Shown here one piece after another: positions 5,591 to 7,921 of a DNA stretch of 7,921 nucleotides. Position numbers and translations under genes: made by a program. Position 1 is the stretch's first letter. Every line of letters begins with the position of its first letter. This DNA comes from Actinomycetes bacterium (lineage in GTDB: Bacteria; Actinomycetota; Acidimicrobiia; Acidimicrobiales; RAAP-2), in the NCBI GenBank assembly GCA_021802025.1, contig JAKABC010000077.1:1-7921 (forward strand). The letters are read 5' to 3'. The notes beneath the pieces are model-generated. The model was given only the letters and a program-made list of their open reading frames with translations. It was not told the origin of the DNA and searched no databases.

Positions 5591-6892
5591 CTAGAGCCGG
5601 GCGATCGCCGCGAGCGCCGCGACGTACTCCTCGACGAGGGCCGCGCTCGTCGCCTCGACCATCACCCGCACCACCGGCTCGGTGCCCGAGAGGCGCACGA
5701 TGAGGCGGCTCTCGCCCTCGGCCAGGCCGTGGCGCGCGACCTCGCGGGCGAAGAGACCCTCGACCTCAGCCACGTCGACCGACTCGCGCGGCAGGCTCAC
5801 TAGCGCCTGGGGCACGCGCACCCACGCCGCGCGCGCCAGCGCGCCGAGGGGCCCGCGCCGCGCCACCAGCTCACCGACCAACAGTCCGGTGAGGAGGCCA
5901 TCCCCCGTCGGGGCGAGGTCGCGGAAGATCAGGTGACCCGACTGCTCGCCGCCCATCGTCCAGCCCCGCTCGTCGAGGGCGAGCAGCACGTTGCGGTCCC
6001 CGACCTCGGTCTCGACGACCCCGATCCCGGCCGCCCCGAGGGCCCGGTGGAGCCCGAGGTTGCTCATCGAGGTCACCGCGATCCCGCCCTCGAGCACCCC
6101 GCGCGCGTGCCGATCCAACGCGAAGAGCACGAGCAGGTCGTCCCCGTCGCGCACCGTCCCCTCGGCGTCGACGGCGATCAGCCGGTCGGCGTCGCCGTCC
6201 AGGGCGAGGCCGAGGTCGGCGCCGTGCGCGGTGACGGCCGCGATCAGTGCGGCGACGTCGGTCGAGCCGGCGCGGTGGTTGATGTTGCGCCCGTCGGGGC
6301 GGTCGTGGATGACCTCGAGGCGCGCCCCGGTCGCGGAAAAGAGCGCGGGGGCGACGTGGCTCGCGGCGCCGTGGGCGCAGTCGAGCACGATCGAGAGCCC
6401 CGAGAGGTCGACCGGCACCCGCTCGCGCAGCCAGGCGACGTACTCGGCCTCGGCCAATGGATCGACCGGCGGGGTCGAGCGGGGTCCGCGCGGGTGCGCC
6501 GGGGCCGCGGCCAGGGCCTCTTCGACGGCCGACTCGGTCGCGAGGTCGAGCTTCGCCCCCCCGAGGCCGAGGACCTTCAGCCCGTTGTCGTGGTAGGGGT
6601 TGTGCGAGGCCGACACCACGACGCCCACGCCGGCGCGCCGCTGGGCGATCGCCGCCACGCCCGGGGTCGTGAAGTAGCCCAGGTTGACCGCGTCGGCGCC
6701 GCCCTCCTCCAGGCCGTGCAGGACCGCGGCGGCGAGCGCCGGGGAGCTCTCGCGGGTGTCGTAGCCGACGTAGACCGGGACCGCGAAGACCGTGGCCACC
6801 GCCCGACCGAGTCGGTAGGCGAGCTCGCCGGTGACGACCTCGCCGGCCCGTCCGCGGATGCCGTCCGTGCCGAAGCGCACGGGCGCCGACAT
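5591..6892 (-). CDS. glmM: Phosphoglucosamine mutase GlmM
   Basis: A 433-residue enzyme of the alpha-D-phosphohexomutase superfamily that converts glucosamine-6-phosphate to glucosamine-1-phosphate, the step after GlmS. All four active-site loops are visible: the N-terminal FGTDGIRG (7-14); the phosphoserine loop VSASHNPYHDNGLK (93-106), with S96 as the phosphorylated residue; the metal loop DGDADR (232-237, ligands D232, D234, D236); the sugar loop GGEQSGH (314-320); and the phosphate loop RLSGTEPVVRV (400-410). The GTDGIRG opening and GGEQSGH favour GlmM over phosphomannomutase or phosphoglucomutase. It is slightly shorter than the common 445-450 residues. ATG 6892 overlaps the rpsI stop as TGATG and has no strong ribosome binding site of its own, so it is probably read by ribosomes finishing rpsI. 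The pairing with glmS places two successive pathway steps in one transcript. Confidence 0.97.
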   Translation of the reverse strand: MSAPVRFGTDGIRGRAGEVVTGELAYRLGRAVATVFAVPVYVGYDTRESSPALAAAVLHGLEEGGADAVNLGYFTTPGVAAIAQRRAGVGVVVSASHNPYHDNGLKVLGLGGAKLDLATESAVEEALAAAPAHPRGPRSTPPVDPLAEAEYVAWLRERVPVDLSGLSIVLDCAHGAASHVAPALFSATGARLEVIHDRPDGRNINHRAGSTDVAALIAAVTAHGADLGLALDGDADRLIAVDAEGTVRDGDDLLVLFALDRHARGVLEGGIAVTSMSNLGLHRALGAAGIGVVETEVGDRNVLLALDERGWTMGGEQSGHLIFRDLAPTGDGLLTGLLVGELVARRGPLGALARAAWVRVPQALVSLPRESVDVAEVEGLFAREVARHGLAEGESRLIVRLSGTEPVVRVMVEATSAALVEEYVAALAAIARL

Positions 6893-7284
6893 CAGCGCTT
6901 CGAGTACTGGGGCGCCTTACGAGCCTTCTTCAGGCCGTACTTCTTGGTCTCCTTCTTGCGCGCGTCGCGCGTGAGGAGGCCGGCCTTCTTCAGGGCCGGA
7001 CGCGAGCCCTCGTCGATCTCGACGAGTGAGCGGGCGATGCCCAGGCGCAGCGCGCCGGCCTGGCCGGCCACGCCGCCGCCCTCGATGGTGGCGTCGACGT
7101 CGTAGGTCTGCTGGGCGTCGAGCAGGCGCAGCGGCTCCATCACGATCTGGCGGTGCGTCGCCGAGGTGAAGTAGTTGTCGAACGCCCGGGCGTTGATGGT
7201 GATGGTGCCGGTGCCCGGGCGCAGCCGCACGCGGGCCACGGCCTCCTTGCGCCGTCCGGTCTTTTGGGTCAGCGGGGTCGTCAC
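6892..7284 (-). CDS. rpsI: 30S ribosomal protein uS9
   Basis: A 130-residue S9 protein of the small ribosomal subunit. The N-terminal part contains GRRKEAVARVRLRPGTG, then the family segments MEPLRLL, EGGGVAGQAGALRLGIARSL and LLTRDARKKETKKYG, ending in LKKARKAPQYSKR. That basic SKR tail reaches the P site and contacts tRNA, and it is intact. The frame is open upstream to 7473, but this extra stretch lies over rplM and is arginine-rich shadow coding. The GTG at 7284-7282 is preceded by AAGGAG four bases away and lies eight bases after the rplM stop, so it is the clear start. The rplM-rpsI pair is near universal in bacteria. The stop overlaps glmM by one base. Confidence 0.98.
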   Translation of the reverse strand: MTTPLTQKTGRRKEAVARVRLRPGTGTITINARAFDNYFTSATHRQIVMEPLRLLDAQQTYDVDATIEGGGVAGQAGALRLGIARSLVEIDEGSRPALKKAGLLTRDARKKETKKYGLKKARKAPQYSKR

Positions 7285-7287
7285 GTG

Positions 7288-7294
7288 TCTCCTT
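7288..7294 (-). promoter_or_regulatory. Ribosome binding site of rpsI
   Basis: AAGGAGA on the minus strand, overlapping the last two bases of the rplM TAA stop and ending three bases before the rpsI GTG. It is one of the two clear Shine-Dalgarno sequences in the operon, and it fixes the rpsI start against the longer open frame. Confidence 0.85.
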
Positions 7295-7736
7295 AGCGGC
7301 GGATCGCCGAGGTGTCGAAGGGCTGGGGCTGCTGGGCCGCGTGGGGGTGGTCGGGGCCGGCGTAGACGTGGAGCTTGCCCATCTGGGCGCGACCCAGCCG
7401 GTTCTTCGGGACCATGCCGCGCACGGCGGCCTCGACGAGCGCGACCGGGTCGTCGTCGAGCAGGGTCCGCCACGAGGTCTTGCGCAGGCCGCCGGGGTAG
7501 CCCGAGTGGCGGTAGTGGAAGTTCTGGCCGGCCTTGTTGGCGGTGACGACGACCTTGTCGGCGTTCACCACGATGACGTTGTCGCCGGTGTCGAGGTGGG
7601 GCGCGTAGTAGGGGTTGTGCTTGCCGCGCAGCAACGAGGCCACCGTCGTGGCCAGCCGCCCGAGCACTAGGCCCTCGGCGTCGACGACCAGCCAGCGGCG
7701 CGTCAGGTCGGCGGCCTTGGGGGAGTACGTCTTCAC
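7293..7736 (-). CDS. rplM: 50S ribosomal protein uL13
   Basis: A 147-residue L13 protein of the large ribosomal subunit, full length for the family. Recognisable segments are RRWLVVDAEGLVLGRLAT near the start, LLRGKHNP and HLDTGDNVIVVNADKVVVT in the middle, then HYRHSGYPGGL, the hallmark AVRGMVPKNRLGR, and KLHVYAGPDHPHAAQQP near the C-terminus. The start is a GTG at 7736-7734 with AAGGA six bases upstream. This is the first gene of the operon: a candidate promoter lies about 35 bases upstream of the start, and the next gene upstream is an unrelated metallopeptidase. In E. coli, L13 represses its own rplM-rpsI message; whether that happens here cannot be seen. Confidence 0.98.
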   Translation of the reverse strand: MKTYSPKAADLTRRWLVVDAEGLVLGRLATTVASLLRGKHNPYYAPHLDTGDNVIVVNADKVVVTANKAGQNFHYRHSGYPGGLRKTSWRTLLDDDPVALVEAAVRGMVPKNRLGRAQMGKLHVYAGPDHPHAAQQPQPFDTSAIRR

Positions 7737-7742
7737 GGTTCT

Positions 7743-7747
7743 TCCTT
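7743..7747 (-). promoter_or_regulatory. Ribosome binding site of rplM
   Basis: AAGGA on the minus strand with six bases before the GTG start, the best-spaced Shine-Dalgarno in the window, as expected for an abundantly translated ribosomal protein gene. It supports GTG 7736 as the rplM start. Confidence 0.85.
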
Positions 7748-7750
7748 CAC

Positions 7751-7791
7751 GAGGTCCCAGCGGACACGGGACTCTCCATCTTAGGGACCTC
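7751..7791 (-). repeat. Inverted repeat flanking the -10 box and start site of the rplM promoter
   Basis: GAGGTCCC (7791-7784, reading the minus strand) and GGGACCTC (7758-7751) are perfect 8-bp inverted arms separated by 25 bases. The upstream arm ends directly at the TAAGAT -10 box and the downstream arm lies in the early leader. A third related copy, AGTCCC at 7773-7768, can pair with the downstream arm (GTCCC with GGGAC, nine-base loop) in the leader RNA. This may be an operator or a leader hairpin, or chance in GC-rich DNA. Confidence 0.45.
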
Positions 7792-7807
7792 CCCCGCGCG
7801 GGGGCAA
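7778..7807 (-). promoter_or_regulatory. Candidate sigma-70-type promoter of the rplM operon
   Basis: On the minus strand the -35 hexamer TTGCCC (7807-7802) and the -10 hexamer TAAGAT (7783-7778) each match the housekeeping consensus at four of six positions, with an 18-base spacer. Transcription would start near 7771, giving a leader of about 35 bases before the rplM GTG. This is the only intergenic space upstream of the operon and the only AT-containing stretch in it. Most of the spacer is a GC palindrome. Confidence 0.6.
7791..7804. repeat. 14-bp perfect GC palindrome in the promoter spacer
   Basis: CCCCCGCGCGGGGG is identical to its reverse complement and lies between the -35 and -10 boxes, overlapping the -35 box by three bases. 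A regulator bound here would cover the promoter. In RNA reading out of the upstream peptidase gene it could fold as a 5-bp stem with a GCGC loop. It could also be a by-product of high GC content. Confidence 0.5.
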
Positions 7808-7816
7808 GTTCCCCGC
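7798..7816 (-). terminator. GC hairpin after the metallopeptidase gene, possible weak terminator
   Basis: On the minus strand GCGGGG (7816-7811) pairs with CCCCGC (7803-7798) around a seven-base loop, 21 bases after the peptidase stop. It shares bases with the neighbouring palindrome, so the two stems exclude each other. There is no T tract. It may help end peptidase transcripts before the rplM promoter, but readthrough is possible. Confidence 0.35.
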
Positions 7817-7837
7817 CGTGACCAGCGAGGGCGCCGA

Positions 7838-7921
7838 TTACCAGATGGTGACCCGGTCCGTCGGCGCCAGGTACATCCCGTCGCCCTCACCGACCCCGAA
7901 GGCCTCGTAGAAGGGGTCGAG
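7838..7921 (-). CDS. M13-family zinc metallopeptidase (neprilysin/PepO-like), C-terminal end only
   Basis: The last 27 codons and the TAA stop are present; the rest lies beyond the right edge. The peptide FYEAFGVGEGDGMYLAPTDRVTIW closely matches the C-terminus of bacterial M13 endopeptidases, where a phenylalanine-containing FYxAFxVxxGDxMYLAPxxRVxIW tail ends in a conserved tryptophan. The catalytic HExxH and GENxAD motifs are upstream of what is shown, so activity cannot be judged. The gene reads in the same direction as the rplM operon but is separated from it by 101 bases containing a promoter and possible terminator hairpin, so it is probably a separate transcription unit. The assignment rests on a short segment and is good but not certain. 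Confidence 0.8.
   Translation of the reverse strand, partial: LDPFYEAFGVGEGDGMYLAPTDRVTIW

Noticed and set aside
4106..5803. A 565-codon open frame on the plus strand opposite glmS and the end of glmM
   Set aside because: The predicted product is a low-complexity mix of Arg, Gly, Ala, His, Asp and Val with no recognisable domain, exactly opposite conserved glmS coding. Long antisense frames are expected where third positions are nearly all G or C.
5933..7105. A 390-codon open frame on the plus strand opposite glmM and rpsI
   Set aside because: It has no domain or motif, and its length is explained by GC-driven lack of stop codons opposite conserved glmM.
7285..7473. Possible N-terminal extension of uS9
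   Set aside because: It overlaps rplM in another frame, is arginine- and proline-rich, and the Shine-Dalgarno at 7288-7294 clearly marks GTG 7284.
1..7921. Defence system, mobile element, CRISPR array or biosynthetic cluster
   Set aside because: Every gene is a recognised housekeeping gene with near-zero spacing; no direct repeats, transposase, integrase or unknown gene was found.

Overview
The window is a tightly packed housekeeping segment from a very GC-rich bacterium. All eleven complete or partial genes that form its main operon read on the minus strand, and a twelfth, partial gene lies upstream on the same strand. Gene content and order (rplM-rpsI-glmM, glmS, acpS, alr, tsaE-tsaB-rimI-tsaD) are those of Actinomycetota; the corresponding Mycobacterium tuberculosis stretch has the same genes in the same direction but spread out with many insertions. 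The high GC, frequent GTG starts and compactness would suit a deep-branching actinobacterial lineage such as Acidimicrobiia, but that finer placement is a guess. I see no rRNA, tRNA, CRISPR array, insertion sequence or prophage.

Layout from the transcriptional start (right) to the end (left). 7838-7921 is the last 27 codons of an M13-family zinc metallopeptidase. 7737-7837 is the only real intergenic space (101 nt) and holds a candidate promoter, GC-rich palindromes and an inverted repeat around the -10 box. Then come rplM (uL13), rpsI (uS9), glmM, a 42-nt gap with a hairpin and a possible second promoter, glmS, acpS, alr, a family 4-like uracil-DNA glycosylase, tsaE, tsaB, rimI, and the first 13 codons of tsaD, cut by the window edge. 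Apart from the 42-nt gap, junctions are 8 nt or less, and most overlap by 1 or 4 nt.

Functionally the operon joins two ribosomal proteins, two steps towards UDP-N-acetylglucosamine (GlmS makes glucosamine-6-phosphate, GlmM converts it to glucosamine-1-phosphate), activation of acyl carrier protein (AcpS), D-alanine supply for peptidoglycan (Alr), a DNA repair glycosylase, and the t6A tRNA-modification proteins TsaE, TsaB and TsaD with the acetyltransferase RimI. Eight of the eleven operon starts are GTG, and three successive junctions (udg/tsaE, tsaE/tsaB, tsaB/rimI) use the same 4-nt GTGA stop-start overlap, so translation of the distal genes is probably coupled.

I did not find evidence for a previously undescribed system. 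The points most worth a second look are the glycosylase placed between alr and the t6A genes, the symmetric promoter of the ribosomal protein genes, the possible leaderless promoter and hairpin before glmS, and a lone TTA codon inside the GlmS active-site segment.
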